Shown here: in pieces, positions 24,668-35,000 of the stretch
Numbering within the stretch: the stretch's first letter is position 1
Layout: every line of letters begins with the position of its first letter
DNA from: an uncultured Clostridium sp.
GTDB lineage: Bacteria; Bacillota; Clostridia; Clostridiales; Clostridiaceae
Reading direction: 5' to 3'
DNA length: 64,000 nucleotides
Assembly (NCBI GenBank): GCA_900539375.1
Contig: UQBY01000015.1
Span: 17,582-81,581, forward strand
Translations under genes and position numbers: made by a program
Notes under the pieces: model-generated
Told to the model about the DNA's origin: nothing
The model's database searches: none
What the model saw: the letters and a program-made list of their open reading frames with translations, nothing else

Positions 24668-26026
24668 ATGAAAATTATTATTGTTGGTTGTGGTAAAGTA
24701 GGCTGTACTATTGCTGAGCAATTAGATCAAGAAGGTCATAATATTACATTAGTTGATACAAATCCTGATATTTTAGAAAAAATGTCAAATACTCTTGATG
24801 TAATTGGTGTAATTGGTAATGGTGCAAGTTATAATGTTCAAATGGAAGCAGGAGTTGTAAAGGCAGATTTATTAATTGCAGTAACCTCTTCTGATGAACT
24901 TAACCTTCTTTGTTGCTTAATAGCTAAAAAAGCAGGTAATGTCCATACTATTGCACGTGTGCGTAATCCTGTTTATAGAGAAGAAATAAATTTTATAAAA
25001 GAAGAGCTTGGTCTTTCAATGGTAATAAATCCAGAAGAAGCAACAGCTTCAGAAATTGCAAGGCTTTTAAGATTTCCATCTGCAATTACAATTGATACCT
25101 TTGCTAAAGGAAGAGTTGAACTTTTAAAATTTGAAATAACTCATGAATCAGTATTACATAATATGATGATTGCTGATATTTCAACTAAGCTTCATTGTGA
25201 TATTCTTATATGTGCAATAGAGCGTAATGAAGAGGTTATTATACCAGCAGGTCATTTTATATTACGTGAAAAAGATAAAGTAACAATAGTTGCATCTTCT
25301 AAAAATTCAAGTGAATTCTTCAAAAAAATTGGCATTTTAAATCAAAGAATTAAAAATGTAATACTTATAGGTGGAGGAAAAATTTCTTTTTACTTAGCTA
25401 AAGCATTACTTTCAATGGGCATGAGTGTAAAAATAATAGAACAAAGTAAGGAAAGATGTGAATATTTAAGCACACATTTACCAGAGGCAATGCTTATAAA
25501 TGGAGATGGAACAGACCAAACTCTTCTTTTAGAAGAAGGTATTGAATATACAGATGCTCTAGCCTCTCTTACTAATTATGATGAAGAAAATATAATGCTT
25601 TCTCTTTATGCTAAGAGCAAAACTAAAGCAAAACTTATAACAAAAGTTAATAGATTAACCTTTGAAAATATAATAAATGGTCTTCCAATTGGAAGTATTA
25701 TTTATCCTAAATTCATTACTGCAGAAAGAATACTGCAATATGTAAGAGCTATGCAAAATTCCTTAGGAAGTAATGTAGAAACTCTTTATAGAATTGTAAA
25801 TAATAAAGTTGAAGCCTTAGAATTTCGTGTAAGACAAAACTCTCCTGTAGTAGGAATACCTCTTGAAAAACTTAAGCTTAAGGATAACTTGTTAGTAACT
25901 TGTATAAATAGAAATGGTAGAATAATAACTCCTCGTGGACATGACACTATAAATATTGGTGATACAGTTATTGTTGTTACTACAAATACAGGTCTTAATG
26001 ACTTAAAAGATATTCTTAAAAATTAA
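24668..26026 (+). CDS. trkA: Trk potassium uptake protein TrkA (NAD-binding regulatory subunit)
   Basis: Cytosolic gating subunit of the Trk/Ktr K+ channel. About 452 residues in two repeats, each an RCK_N Rossmann domain followed by RCK_C. The first nucleotide loop is VGCGKVGCTIAEQL (about residues 6-19) with an acidic end LVDTN; the second is IGGGKISFYLAKAL (about residue 225) ending KIIEQS. RCK_C ends are AGHFILREKDKVTIVAS and RGHDTINIGDTVIVVTT. The ATG at 24668 follows TTGGAGGAA; the TTG at 24656 lies inside that ribosome site. trkH starts 13 bases after its stop. Confidence 0.95.
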   Translation: MKIIIVGCGKVGCTIAEQLDQEGHNITLVDTNPDILEKMSNTLDVIGVIGNGASYNVQMEAGVVKADLLIAVTSSDELNLLCCLIAKKAGNVHTIARVRNPVYREEINFIKEELGLSMVINPEEATASEIARLLRFPSAITIDTFAKGRVELLKFEITHESVLHNMMIADISTKLHCDILICAIERNEEVIIPAGHFILREKDKVTIVASSKNSSEFFKKIGILNQRIKNVILIGGGKISFYLAKALLSMGMSVKIIEQSKERCEYLSTHLPEAMLINGDGTDQTLLLEEGIEYTDALASLTNYDEENIMLSLYAKSKTKAKLITKVNRLTFENIINGLPIGSIIYPKFITAERILQYVRAMQNSLGSNVETLYRIVNNKVEALEFRVRQNSPVVGIPLEKLKLKDNLLVTCINRNGRIITPRGHDTINIGDTVIVVTTNTGLNDLKDILKN

Positions 26027-26039
26027 GTGAGGTTATTTT

Positions 26040-27479
26040 ATGAATAGTTCCATTATAAGATATATATTAGGTTATGTTTTAAAATTTGAAGCTGTCTTTC
26101 TTGCATTACCTTGTTTTACAGCACTAATTTATAGAGAAAAAGAAGGCTTTGCTTTTGGAATTGTCCTTGTTTTATGTGCTATTTTAGGAAGCATTTGTAC
26201 ATATACAAAACCTAAAAATACTGTGTTTTATGCAAAAGAAGGCTTTGTTACAGTTGCTTTAAGTTGGATTATATTAAGTGTAATGGGTGCTCTTCCCTTT
26301 GTTATAAATGAAGAAATTCCAAACTTTACAGATGCCTTATTTGAAATAATTTCTGGATTTACTACAACAGGGGCTAGTATTTTATCAGATGTTGAAGCAC
26401 TTTCTCATTGCTCATTAATATGGAGAAGCTTTTCTCACTGGATTGGAGGCATGGGAGTTTTAGTATTTATTTTAGCTATACTTCCCCTAGCTGGTGGTGG
26501 ACATAGCATGCACTTACTTCGTGCAGAAAGCCCTGGCCCTTCTGTTGGAAAGTTAGTTCCTCGTTTACGTTCAACAGCAATGATTTTATACGGAATTTAC
26601 TTTTTTATGACAGTAATAGAATTGATTATTCTTTTAATAGCAAAAATGCCACTTTTTGATGCAATATGTACTGCCTTTGGTACTGCTGGAACTGGTGGTT
26701 TTGGTATAAAAAATGATAGTATGGCTAGTTATTCCACTCTTATTCAAGGAATAGTTACAGTTTTTATGATTTTATTTGGAGTTAATTTTAATGTTTATTA
26801 TCTATTTTTAATAAAAAAACCTAAAGAAGCATTAAAATGTGAAGAATTAAGATACTACTTAGGAATAATAGGCTTTGCTATTTTATTTATAACAATTAAT
26901 ATAAGAGGACTTTTTCCAAGTATTTTTAAGGCTTTTCACCATGCAGCCTTTCAAGTTGGTTCAATAATAACTACTACAGGTTTTGCAACAGAAGATTTTA
27001 ATATTTGGCCTCAAGCCTCAAAAACACTACTTGTTATAATTATGTTTATTGGAGCCTGTGCAGGAAGTACTGGAGGAGGAATTAAAGTTTCTCGTTTTGC
27101 TCTTCTTTTAAAAACAGTTGGAAAGGAATTATCCCATTTAATTCATCCAAGAAGCATAAAAATAATAAAATTTGAAGGTAAAAAGGTTGAACATGATGTT
27201 ATACGTTCAGTTAATGTATTTTTAATAACCTATGTTTTAATATTTGCCTTTTCAGTTTTAGCTATATGTATTGATGGGTTAGACTTAACAACTAACTTTA
27301 CTGCTGTTGCAGCAACTCTTAATAATATAGGTCCAGGACTTGAGTTAGTTGGTCCTACTCAAAATTTTAGTGTATTTTCAAGCTTTTCAAAATATATTCT
27401 TATGTTTGATATGCTAGCAGGAAGACTAGAATTATTCCCTATGCTTATACTATTTACACCAGCTACTTGGAAAAAATAA
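26040..27479 (+). CDS. trkH: Trk-type potassium transporter membrane subunit TrkH
   Basis: Forms the K+ pore of the uptake system gated by TrkA. About 479 residues with four repeated M1-pore-M2 units. Pore loops with the selectivity Gly are visible in SGFTTTGASI, TAGTGGFG, ITTTGFATEDF and NNIGPGLELVG; the intramembrane loop after the third unit is GACAGSTGGGIKVSR. The sequence begins MNSSIIRYILGYVLKFEAV behind GAGGTTATTTT. It is the second gene of the trkA-trkH operon and ends at a bidirectional terminator shared with the convergent HD-domain gene. Confidence 0.95.
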   Translation: MNSSIIRYILGYVLKFEAVFLALPCFTALIYREKEGFAFGIVLVLCAILGSICTYTKPKNTVFYAKEGFVTVALSWIILSVMGALPFVINEEIPNFTDALFEIISGFTTTGASILSDVEALSHCSLIWRSFSHWIGGMGVLVFILAILPLAGGGHSMHLLRAESPGPSVGKLVPRLRSTAMILYGIYFFMTVIELIILLIAKMPLFDAICTAFGTAGTGGFGIKNDSMASYSTLIQGIVTVFMILFGVNFNVYYLFLIKKPKEALKCEELRYYLGIIGFAILFITINIRGLFPSIFKAFHHAAFQVGSIITTTGFATEDFNIWPQASKTLLVIIMFIGACAGSTGGGIKVSRFALLLKTVGKELSHLIHPRSIKIIKFEGKKVEHDVIRSVNVFLITYVLIFAFSVLAICIDGLDLTTNFTAVAATLNNIGPGLELVGPTQNFSVFSSFSKYILMFDMLAGRLELFPMLILFTPATWKK

Positions 27480-27508
27480 AAAAATCCCTTGATTTAGGGA
27501 TTTTTTTA
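27477..27508. terminator. Bidirectional terminator between trkH and the HD-domain gene
   Basis: AAAAAATCCCT and AGGGATTTTTT form a perfect stem; T/A runs on both sides serve both converging genes. It overlaps the stop codon of the HD-domain gene. Confidence 0.85.
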
Positions 27509-28096
27509 TTCATCTTTTAAAGCACCAATTTTTACACCTTCATTAACTATTTCTAAAACAAGCTCCCATAACTCACTAGAAGTTTCCTTTACAACCTCCA
27601 TTCTTTTAAGAACCATAGATTTTGTAGTACCATTTTCCTTCCAAGCTCTTCCTTTAGTTGAAATGTTATTTAAAATAGGTTGTATTCTATCAAGACATGC
27701 AGCATATCTACTTTCAATAGTCTTCATTTCTTCAAATTCATTCCATAAATCATAAATTATTTTACTCTGGTCTTTAGGAAGAATATTAAATATTCTATCA
27801 GCTGCTTTAATTTCTCTTTCCCTTTTAGTTAAATTTCCTTCCTTATCATAGCAAAAGGTATCTCCTGCATCTATTTCAACTAAATCATGAATTATAACCA
27901 TATTTATAACCTTTTCTATATTAACATCCTCTTTTATATGTTCCTTTAATAAAGGAGCCATTAATGCTAAATGCCAAGAATGCTCTGCATCATTTTCAAA
28001 TCTTTCAGATTTTGTAAGGTAAGTCCTTCTCATAATTTCCTTAGCCTTATCAACTTCCACTATAAATTTAACCTGCTCTATTAATCTTTTTTCCAT
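27506..28096 (-). CDS. HD-domain hydrolase (YfbR/HDDC2-like nucleotidase)
   Basis: About 196 residues. Metal-binding HD signature: H in ENDAEHSWHLALMAP (about residue 39), HD in VIIHDLVEIDAGDT (about 70-71) and a late Asp in AACLDRIQPIL. Order and length match the HDDC2/YfbR group, which removes phosphate from deoxynucleoside 5'-monophosphates. The N-terminus (FIVEVDKAKEIMRRTYL) is typical. AGGTGATAA lies before the ATG. Single gene, convergent with trkH, divergent from lexA. Substrate is inferred from the family. Confidence 0.88.
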   Translation of the reverse strand: MEKRLIEQVKFIVEVDKAKEIMRRTYLTKSERFENDAEHSWHLALMAPLLKEHIKEDVNIEKVINMVIIHDLVEIDAGDTFCYDKEGNLTKREREIKAADRIFNILPKDQSKIIYDLWNEFEEMKTIESRYAACLDRIQPILNNISTKGRAWKENGTTKSMVLKRMEVVKETSSELWELVLEIVNEGVKIGALKDE

Positions 28097-28225
28097 ATTT
28101 TATTATCACCTCAAATATTATTATAGCTTAATAACAATATTTTAAATATTAAATTTAAACTTTTTTAATAAGGATTTTCAAATTAACTATGTATAAATTA
28201 TAAAGTTTATGACAATAATATGAAA

Positions 28226-28252
28226 GAACATAAGTTTTGAGAACGTAAGTTT
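28226..28252. promoter_or_regulatory. Two SOS-like LexA boxes upstream of lexA
   Basis: GAACATAAGTTT (28226-28237) and GAACGTAAGTTT (28241-28252) fit the Gram-positive GAAC-N4-GTTY pattern and are spaced 15 bases apart. The second overlaps the -35 box, consistent with autorepression by LexA. Confidence 0.75.
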
Positions 28253-28279
28253 GATTACTTAACAAAAATATGTTATATT
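28251..28279 (+). promoter_or_regulatory. lexA promoter
   Basis: TTGATT (28251-28256), 17-base spacer, TATATT (28274-28279), 28 bases before the ATG. Confidence 0.7.
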
Positions 28280-28307
28280 ATTATTAATAATATAGTGAGG
28301 TGTTCTT

Positions 28308-28913
28308 ATGCTAGATATAAAAGATAAACAACTTGAAATATACAATTTTTTAAAAACATATACAGAAAATAAAGGCTATCCACCTTCTGTAAGAGAAATA
28401 TGTGAAGCTGTAGGGCTAAGCTCTACCTCAACAGTTCATGGACATTTAAAAAGACTAGAAAGAAAAGGTCTTATAAAAAGAGACCCTTCAAAACCAAGAG
28501 CTTTAGAAATTGCAGAACTTAATCAATGTAAAAAAGAAATGATAAACATTCCAATAGTAGGAAAAGTAACAGCAGGACTTCCTATTTTAGCAACAGAAAA
28601 CATTGAAGATACCTTCCCTGTTCCTCTTGAATATGTAAAACATGATAGAGAACTTTTTATGCTTAGAGTAACTGGAGAAAGTATGAAAAAAGTAGGTATA
28701 AACAACAATGATTTAGCCATTATAGAAAAAAAAGAATCAGCAGAAAATGGAGATATAGTAGTTGCATTAATAGATAACGAAGCTACTATAAAAAGATTCT
28801 TTAAAGAAAATGGTCACTTTAGATTACAACCAGAAAATGATACAATGGACCCTATCATAGTAGAAAACTGTAGCATCTTAGGAAAACTTGTAGGCATTTA
28901 CAGACAATATTAA
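28308..28913 (+). CDS. lexA: LexA SOS repressor
   Basis: Represses DNA-damage genes and cuts itself when RecA is activated. About 201 residues: a winged HTH (about 1-70, with SVREICEAVGLSSTSTVHGHL as the recognition region) and an S24 peptidase domain. The cleavage bond is Ala-Gly in KVTAGLPI (about 88-89), the catalytic Ser is in TGESMKKVG (about 125) and the Lys in EATIKRFF (about 162). Ribosome site GTGAGGTG. The promoter carries two SOS-like boxes. Downstream hairpin shared with the convergent AAA gene. Confidence 0.97.
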   Translation: MLDIKDKQLEIYNFLKTYTENKGYPPSVREICEAVGLSSTSTVHGHLKRLERKGLIKRDPSKPRALEIAELNQCKKEMINIPIVGKVTAGLPILATENIEDTFPVPLEYVKHDRELFMLRVTGESMKKVGINNNDLAIIEKKESAENGDIVVALIDNEATIKRFFKENGHFRLQPENDTMDPIIVENCSILGKLVGIYRQY

Positions 28914-28919
28914 TATAAA

Positions 28920-28956
28920 AAATAAGAGCTGTTTTTAAAATTTACAGCTCTTATTA
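28920..28956. terminator. Bidirectional terminator between lexA and the AAA gene
   Basis: AATAAGAGCTGT pairs perfectly with ACAGCTCTTATT; it overlaps the stop codon of the minus-strand AAA gene. Confidence 0.85.
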
Positions 28957-30495
28957 AACATATACAGCTAGTATATCTTTGTTATCTAAAACTATCTTTT
29001 CTTTTTTATATTCTTTATTTTTATTAAAATTAAAAATTAATAAATATCCTTTGTTTTCTTCATTAATGTTAAGATAATCAACTAATTGATTCAAGCCTTT
29101 TTCATGGTATTCTTCTCCATGCCAAATTTTAAGTTCTATAATATACTTATTACTATTATAAGTTATTACAACATCTAATCTTTTTTCTTCAGATATTTGT
29201 ACCTCTTTAAAAGCAAAACCTACTCCATTTATTATTGGAGTTAAAAATGCTAAAAATAACATTCTACCATGGGTTTCTAAAAAGTTTTCATTTTTAGAAG
29301 AATATTCTTCTTTCATAAATTTCTGAAATCTAAGAAGAATTTTTTCAACATTAAGACCATTACCATAAATAAAATCAGATTTAAAATTATATTTTTTCAT
29401 TATATTATTATTTTCTAATAAGGAGGAAAAATAATTATATAAAATTTGAGAAAATATTCTATTTGAAATAGCTACCATATTGTCTTCATTTTTAAAATAT
29501 CCAAACATTAATCCTAAATTTATAGTAGGATTAAGCATATTAAAAGTATTTCTAGCTCCATTCATTATAATATCTAAAACATATTCTTTTAAATCACTAT
29601 TATTTTCTATATTTTTTATTAAATCATCAAATAATGTATTTTTCTCATTTAATAATAATTTTACAGCCTTTATCATATTCTCTTCATTCCAAGAAGCCTT
29701 TAAGTCTTCATCTATTATTTGACATAACCTGCTTACTAAAAAAGGATACCCACTTGTATAAAAATAAATAAAGTTTACTACTTTGTCTAAATCTAATTCT
29801 ATTTTTCTATCTCTTTTATACTCATTTAACATATTCTTTATACCATCTTTTGATAAACTCATATCAATATTAAATGGTACTGCTATATTCCAAGGGGAAT
29901 TATATTTTCTTTCTTCATTTGGTCTTAATTTAATCTTTAAGTTTTTTATATCATAAACTCCAGCTAATATTACAGACTTAAATGTAATTCCTTCCCCTTC
30001 ACTTCTTTGAAGATACTTATTTCTAAGCATACCAAGAAAACTTAAAAATAACTGATTATTACTGCTTTTATCCACTTCATCTATTATAAGAATAACTTCT
30101 TTATTTAATCTTTTTATAAATTTAGATATTAGTCTAGATAAACCTGGCAATGTAGAAACTTTTAGACTTAAATTTCTAAATATTTCATTTAAATCTTCAT
30201 CTATAAAATCAAGCTTTTCATCAATTAAGTTTATAAACTCTTTTACAAATTTTTCTTCATCACTAAAGGCAATATCTCCAATACCTTCAAAACTTATACT
30301 AATAACTAAATAGTCCTTTAAAAGCTCCTTCTTTAAAGCAAAAAGTAATGTGGTTTTACCATATTGTCTAGGTCTATTTATTATAAAATATTCATTATCT
30401 TCCACTAACTTTTTAGCTTCCCTTACCTTATCAGAAATATCTACCATATATTGAATATTAGGATTACAAACTCCTGTGGTTCTAAATCTTTTCAC
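28954..30495 (-). CDS. AAA-like ATPase with C-terminal PD-(D/E)XK nuclease domain
   Basis: About 513 residues. The N-terminal P-loop is INRPRQYGKTTLLF (about 38-51), Walker B LILIIDEVDKSS-like (VILIIDEVDKSSNNQ, about 135), followed by a helical lid. The C-terminal nuclease core has DVVITYNSNKYIIELKIW (about residue 450), with the Asp and E-x-K of the PD-(D/E)XK fold. The domain order is that of the widespread AAA-like/DUF1703 proteins, often multi-copy in clostridia; their biological role is unproven. AAGGTG lies before the ATG. A second, deleted relative is at 36854 and a third at 48374. This one is the most divergent of the three. Confidence 0.82.
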   Translation of the reverse strand: MKRFRTTGVCNPNIQYMVDISDKVREAKKLVEDNEYFIINRPRQYGKTTLLFALKKELLKDYLVISISFEGIGDIAFSDEEKFVKEFINLIDEKLDFIDEDLNEIFRNLSLKVSTLPGLSRLISKFIKRLNKEVILIIDEVDKSSNNQLFLSFLGMLRNKYLQRSEGEGITFKSVILAGVYDIKNLKIKLRPNEERKYNSPWNIAVPFNIDMSLSKDGIKNMLNEYKRDRKIELDLDKVVNFIYFYTSGYPFLVSRLCQIIDEDLKASWNEENMIKAVKLLLNEKNTLFDDLIKNIENNSDLKEYVLDIIMNGARNTFNMLNPTINLGLMFGYFKNEDNMVAISNRIFSQILYNYFSSLLENNNIMKKYNFKSDFIYGNGLNVEKILLRFQKFMKEEYSSKNENFLETHGRMLFLAFLTPIINGVGFAFKEVQISEEKRLDVVITYNSNKYIIELKIWHGEEYHEKGLNQLVDYLNINEENKGYLLIFNFNKNKEYKKEKIVLDNKDILAVYV

Positions 30496-30636
30496 CTTAT
30501 GAAGCTCCCTTCAAAATAAATTTTATATTAAACAATACTAATATAAGCATATTAATAATTTATTTAAAAATATATTACTATAAAGCTAAAAAAAATACTA
30601 CTGTTAAATTCATTCTTTTGAATATATATTTATACT

Positions 30637-30676
30637 AAAAAATTGACTACTCATAAAACAAGTAGCCAATTTTTGT
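30637..30676 (-). terminator. Terminator after the YnbB-like gene
   Basis: AATTGACTACT pairs with AGTAGCCAATT (one G-T pair), with T residues following on the minus strand. Confidence 0.75.
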
Positions 30677-30700
30677 TAGTCATACCATTATATCTTTTTT

Positions 30701-31981
30701 TTATTTTAAGATATTATTAAGTGCTATAAGAATTCCTATTTTAGCATGGTCAAAGGTTAATCCACCTTGAAGATATGCTATATAAGGTTCTCTAATTGGT
30801 GCATCTGCTGATAGTTCTATTGATGAACCTTGTATAAATGCTCCTGCTGCCATTATAACTTGGTCTTGGTATCCTGGCATATCCCATGGTTCACATTCTA
30901 CATAAGAATCTATTGGTGAACCATATTGTATTCCCTTACAGAATTTAATAAGTTTTTCTGGTTCTCCAAATTTAATTGCTTGAATTATATCACTTCTTTT
31001 ATCTGTATATTTAGGTAAAACTTCAAATCCTGCAATTTCCATTATTCTTGCACAAAATATTGCTCCCTTAACAGCTTCCATAGCAACATGAGGTGCTAAA
31101 AATAGTCCTTGGAAAAGACTTCTCATAAGACCAAAAGTAGCTCCACATTCTCCTCCTATTCCAGGAACAGTTAATCTAAAGGCAGCTTGTTCTACTAACT
31201 CTTTTTTACCTACTATATATCCACCAGATGGAGCAATTCCTCCACCTATATTTTTAATTAAAGAACCTGCAATTAAATCTGCACCTACATCTGTTGGTTC
31301 TATTGTATCTATAAATTCACCATAGCAGTTATCTACAAAAACAAATACATCTTTTCTTAAATTTTTAACAAAACTTATTGCTTCTCCTATTTCTGATACA
31401 AGGAAAGCATTTCTCCAACCATATCCTGTACTTCTTTGAATATGTACAATTTTTATACTTTCATCCTTTAAAGCTTCTTCTATTTTTTCAAAGTCAAATT
31501 TTCCATTTTCCTTTAAATCTACTTGCTTATAATTTACTCCATATTCTTTTAATGAGCCTATATTTTCATCTCCTGTAATACCAATTATATTATGTAAGGT
31601 ATCATAAGGCTTTCCTGCAATACATAAAAGAGTATCATTAGGTCTTAAATTTCCAAATAAAGCAGCTCCTATAGCATGAGTACCATTAACAAAGTGAGGA
31701 CGAACTAAAGCAGCTTCAGCGTTAAATATTCTTGCATAAACCTTATCTAAAGACTCTCTTCCTATATCATCATATCCATATCCTGAAGAGTTAGTAAAAT
31801 GAGAATCACTTATTCTTTCTTCTTGAAAGGCTTTTAAAACCTTCATTTGATTAAATTCTCTTATTTCATCATACTTTTTAAATTCCTCTTCTACATCTTT
31901 TAAAGCCTTTTCATATAAATTAAAGGTTTCTTCTTTAAATCCATATTGGCTTTTTAATAATTCCTTTGTAACTTGTAACAT
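30701..31981 (-). CDS. Methionine gamma-lyase family PLP protein (YnbB, 'aluminium resistance')
   Basis: About 426 residues of the PLP fold-type I family labelled aluminium resistance protein or methionine gamma-lyase. Family marks: FTNSSGYGYDDIGRESLDKVYARIF near residue 65, RPHFVNGTHAIGAALFG, VDNCYGEF with the PLP-Asp, and the Lys in AGSLIKNIGGGIAPSGGY. C-terminal QGSSIELSADAPIREPY is characteristic. The reaction in vivo is unknown. The ATG at 31981 follows TTGGAGGAA; the TTG at 31993 is inside the ribosome site. It follows the DUF445 gene after 21 bases, so both are probably in one operon. In many clostridia it lies near miaA-hfq-lexA, as here except that no hfq is seen. Confidence 0.92.
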   Translation of the reverse strand: MLQVTKELLKSQYGFKEETFNLYEKALKDVEEEFKKYDEIREFNQMKVLKAFQEERISDSHFTNSSGYGYDDIGRESLDKVYARIFNAEAALVRPHFVNGTHAIGAALFGNLRPNDTLLCIAGKPYDTLHNIIGITGDENIGSLKEYGVNYKQVDLKENGKFDFEKIEEALKDESIKIVHIQRSTGYGWRNAFLVSEIGEAISFVKNLRKDVFVFVDNCYGEFIDTIEPTDVGADLIAGSLIKNIGGGIAPSGGYIVGKKELVEQAAFRLTVPGIGGECGATFGLMRSLFQGLFLAPHVAMEAVKGAIFCARIMEIAGFEVLPKYTDKRSDIIQAIKFGEPEKLIKFCKGIQYGSPIDSYVECEPWDMPGYQDQVIMAAGAFIQGSSIELSADAPIREPYIAYLQGGLTFDHAKIGILIALNNILK

Positions 31982-32002
31982 AAATTCCTCCAAAATTTTA
32001 TA

Positions 32003-35000
32003 CTATTTTTTATTAATACGATAGTCATTTATAAAATAAGCTATTGTTAGTAAAATTGATAGATATATATTTATTCCAAAGACAAATCCTAATGAACCAT
32101 ATAAATATAATTTATTAAAAAATTCACCTGCAAAGGATTTAAATAATTCATGAATTTCACAAGGGTCCATTTTATCAATTTGTGTTTTTGTAATTTCTTT
32201 TAAATGAAGACTATAAATTAAATTTTGCATATTATTTATAAGAGAGCTTATTAAGCTATTTCCTATAATAAATAATAAATAGTCTTTAGTTTTATCATCA
32301 ACAATTTCATTTATATTGTCTAAAATGTTCTTTATATTTTTATTTAATATTTCAATATTATTTAAATTAAAGCTTTCATTTTCAAATATAAAATCTATCA
32401 TATCTTTTATTGATTCATTGCTTATAAAATATGAAATTTTATGACTTTCTATATTATCATACAACTTATTTGAAATCTTTTCTACATGAATATTAAAACT
32501 ATTACTATTTAAAACTTTATTTACTATTAAATCAGTAGTATATAAAATGTCTTTTCTTTCTATATTCTCTAAGGTTATATTTTCTATAGGAAGAATATAA
32601 TATTTATATACTAAATCATTTAAATATAGTGAATTTTTCTTAATATTTTCATTAAAGTTTTTACTTAATGTATTTAATACTACAGTTATCTCATTATTAA
32701 ACTTATTATAAATTTTATCTAAAGAATCTAAATTAGCTTTATATAAAACAGTATTTAATTTTACATTCATTACTTTATCTAAGAATAAGTTTGAAACATA
32801 GTCTATATTTTCTTTTAAGTTATCTTTAGCTAAAATATCAAAGGCTTTATCAATTATCATATCTGTATCAAGTTCACTTGCCTTTAATTGAAGAACTTTT
32901 ATTTCCTTTGGGTATATAACATTATTTAATCCTGTATTTAGTACTCCTGTTATTTCAAATACCTTATCATTTATAAAACCTTCTATTTTCTTATCTATAA
33001 AAACATCTACACAATTACTTAAAATTTCATTTCCATTCATAAAACTATATGCCATTTTTTCAAGGAAACCTAAATTTTCTAAAACTTTATTTTCTACTAA
33101 AACCTTTATATCTTCTTTTTTGCTTTGTATAATTTCTACTATTTTATTAGAAGAAAAGATTCCTAATTTATAAATATTTTTATCTATAAGATTTTTAATT
33201 GAGCCATTAAAAACAGTTCCTATTGTTTTATCTTTTTCTATTTCTTCATAAAGAAGATTTGATACCTTAGTTTTTGTATAGCCTTTTAAGTCTGATAAAA
33301 TAAAGTTTTTAATATACTCAGATACTTTATTTTTTATATTTCCTATAGAAGATTCATTTAAAATGCTATTTAAAGAATTATCTATTATATTTTCATATAA
33401 AGCTTTGTTTTTAAATACTACTTCTTTTACAAATTCCTCTTTAAAAAATTTTGAATAATTTTCATTTAAAAGAGATGATATTTCTTCATTTATTTTTAAT
33501 TCAATAGTTTTTAAATTTTCATCTGGTATTAAATTTTTTAAAGTCTTTTTATCCTTTAAAGTTTTTTCTATTTTATCACTTAAAATATTACTATAATTAA
33601 TATTTTCAAGTTCTTTTATAGCTTTATTAAAATGTGATTTTTTAAGTAATGTACCTATTTTATTGTTAGCTGTATATTTAAATATATTTTTTCTCTTAGT
33701 TAGTATTTTTTTAGAAAAGTTATATAAAGAAACTGCTAAATTATTTCTCTTTTTATTTAACCAATCTAAAATAAGTTTATAGTTATCCTTCTTTATAGAA
33801 GCTGAAAGTTTATCTACTCCTATATCTTTTTTAAGATTAAACATTTCTTTTAACTTACTTCCATTTAAAAGTTCTTTATCTATAACATTACCTATTCCCT
33901 TTGATAAATTATCCTTATGAGATGGAATATAACCTAATGAAAAATGTTTTAAAAGAGGAATTTTAGCTAAAACTTTATTTTGTGTATAAGGCTTAAATAA
34001 CATATTTATAGCTATTACATTAGTTAAAACACCTATAAGAGCCATAACTATACAAGAAGATAAAATTTTTATAGGTAAAGAAATTGAAAGATTTAAAGTA
34101 CCTACTCCAAAAAGCATTCCAACTACAAGACCTAATGCTCCTCCAAAAATAGATATAGGTTTTAATTGATTTCCCATAAACCTTTGTGCTATGTCACATA
34201 TTGCATCCTCATCTTGAGTTATAAGATTATCATAAATTACCTTTTTAATTTTTCCCTTTAATAAGCCTTCTGCATTTTCCCTTAAATATTTATGCCCCTT
34301 TTCACAGATAAAATCAGAACTTTCCTTTTGAGATACCTTTAATAAAAGTTCCTTTACTTCATGGGTTTCATAATCATTTAAAGTATTTTTAACCTCTTCA
34401 TTTAAAGCTTTTTCTATAAATTTACCTAAAGATTCTTTATTATTTTTATATAATTCTTTTAAATCTATAGAATAAAGAGCTTCTTGAATTTTTTCATTTA
34501 AAACTTTACTTAAAGACCCTTTATTTTTCTTTAAATATCTTCTTCCTAAAATAGGTATAGCCTTTGAAACTTTCTTTATTTTTTCATTTTTAAAAACATC
34601 TTTAAGTTCTAAATTTAAAATTTCATTATATTGATTATTTATAAACTTTAAAGAAATTTTCTCTATCTTTTCCTTTAAAGATATTTTATTTTTAAAGATA
34701 TAATCATATTTTTTCTTATTAAATAGTTCTTTTAAATCAACTTTAAAAAATAGTCCTACCTTTTTTGAAGAAAAGATTAATAGCATTTTATTTATAATAT
34801 TTTCTCCCTTTTTAGAAAAAGAGTTTTGTAGTGAAGTTACTATTTTATTTAACTTATCATCCTTTAATAAATTTGAACTTTCAATCTTTTTTATTAAATC
34901 CTTTATTTTTGTTTCTTTAAGAAAATTTATAAGCTTTTCTGTAAGTTCTCTTGAAACATCTTCTTTTGTGTTATCATCATCTATATAATTTAATGCTTTA

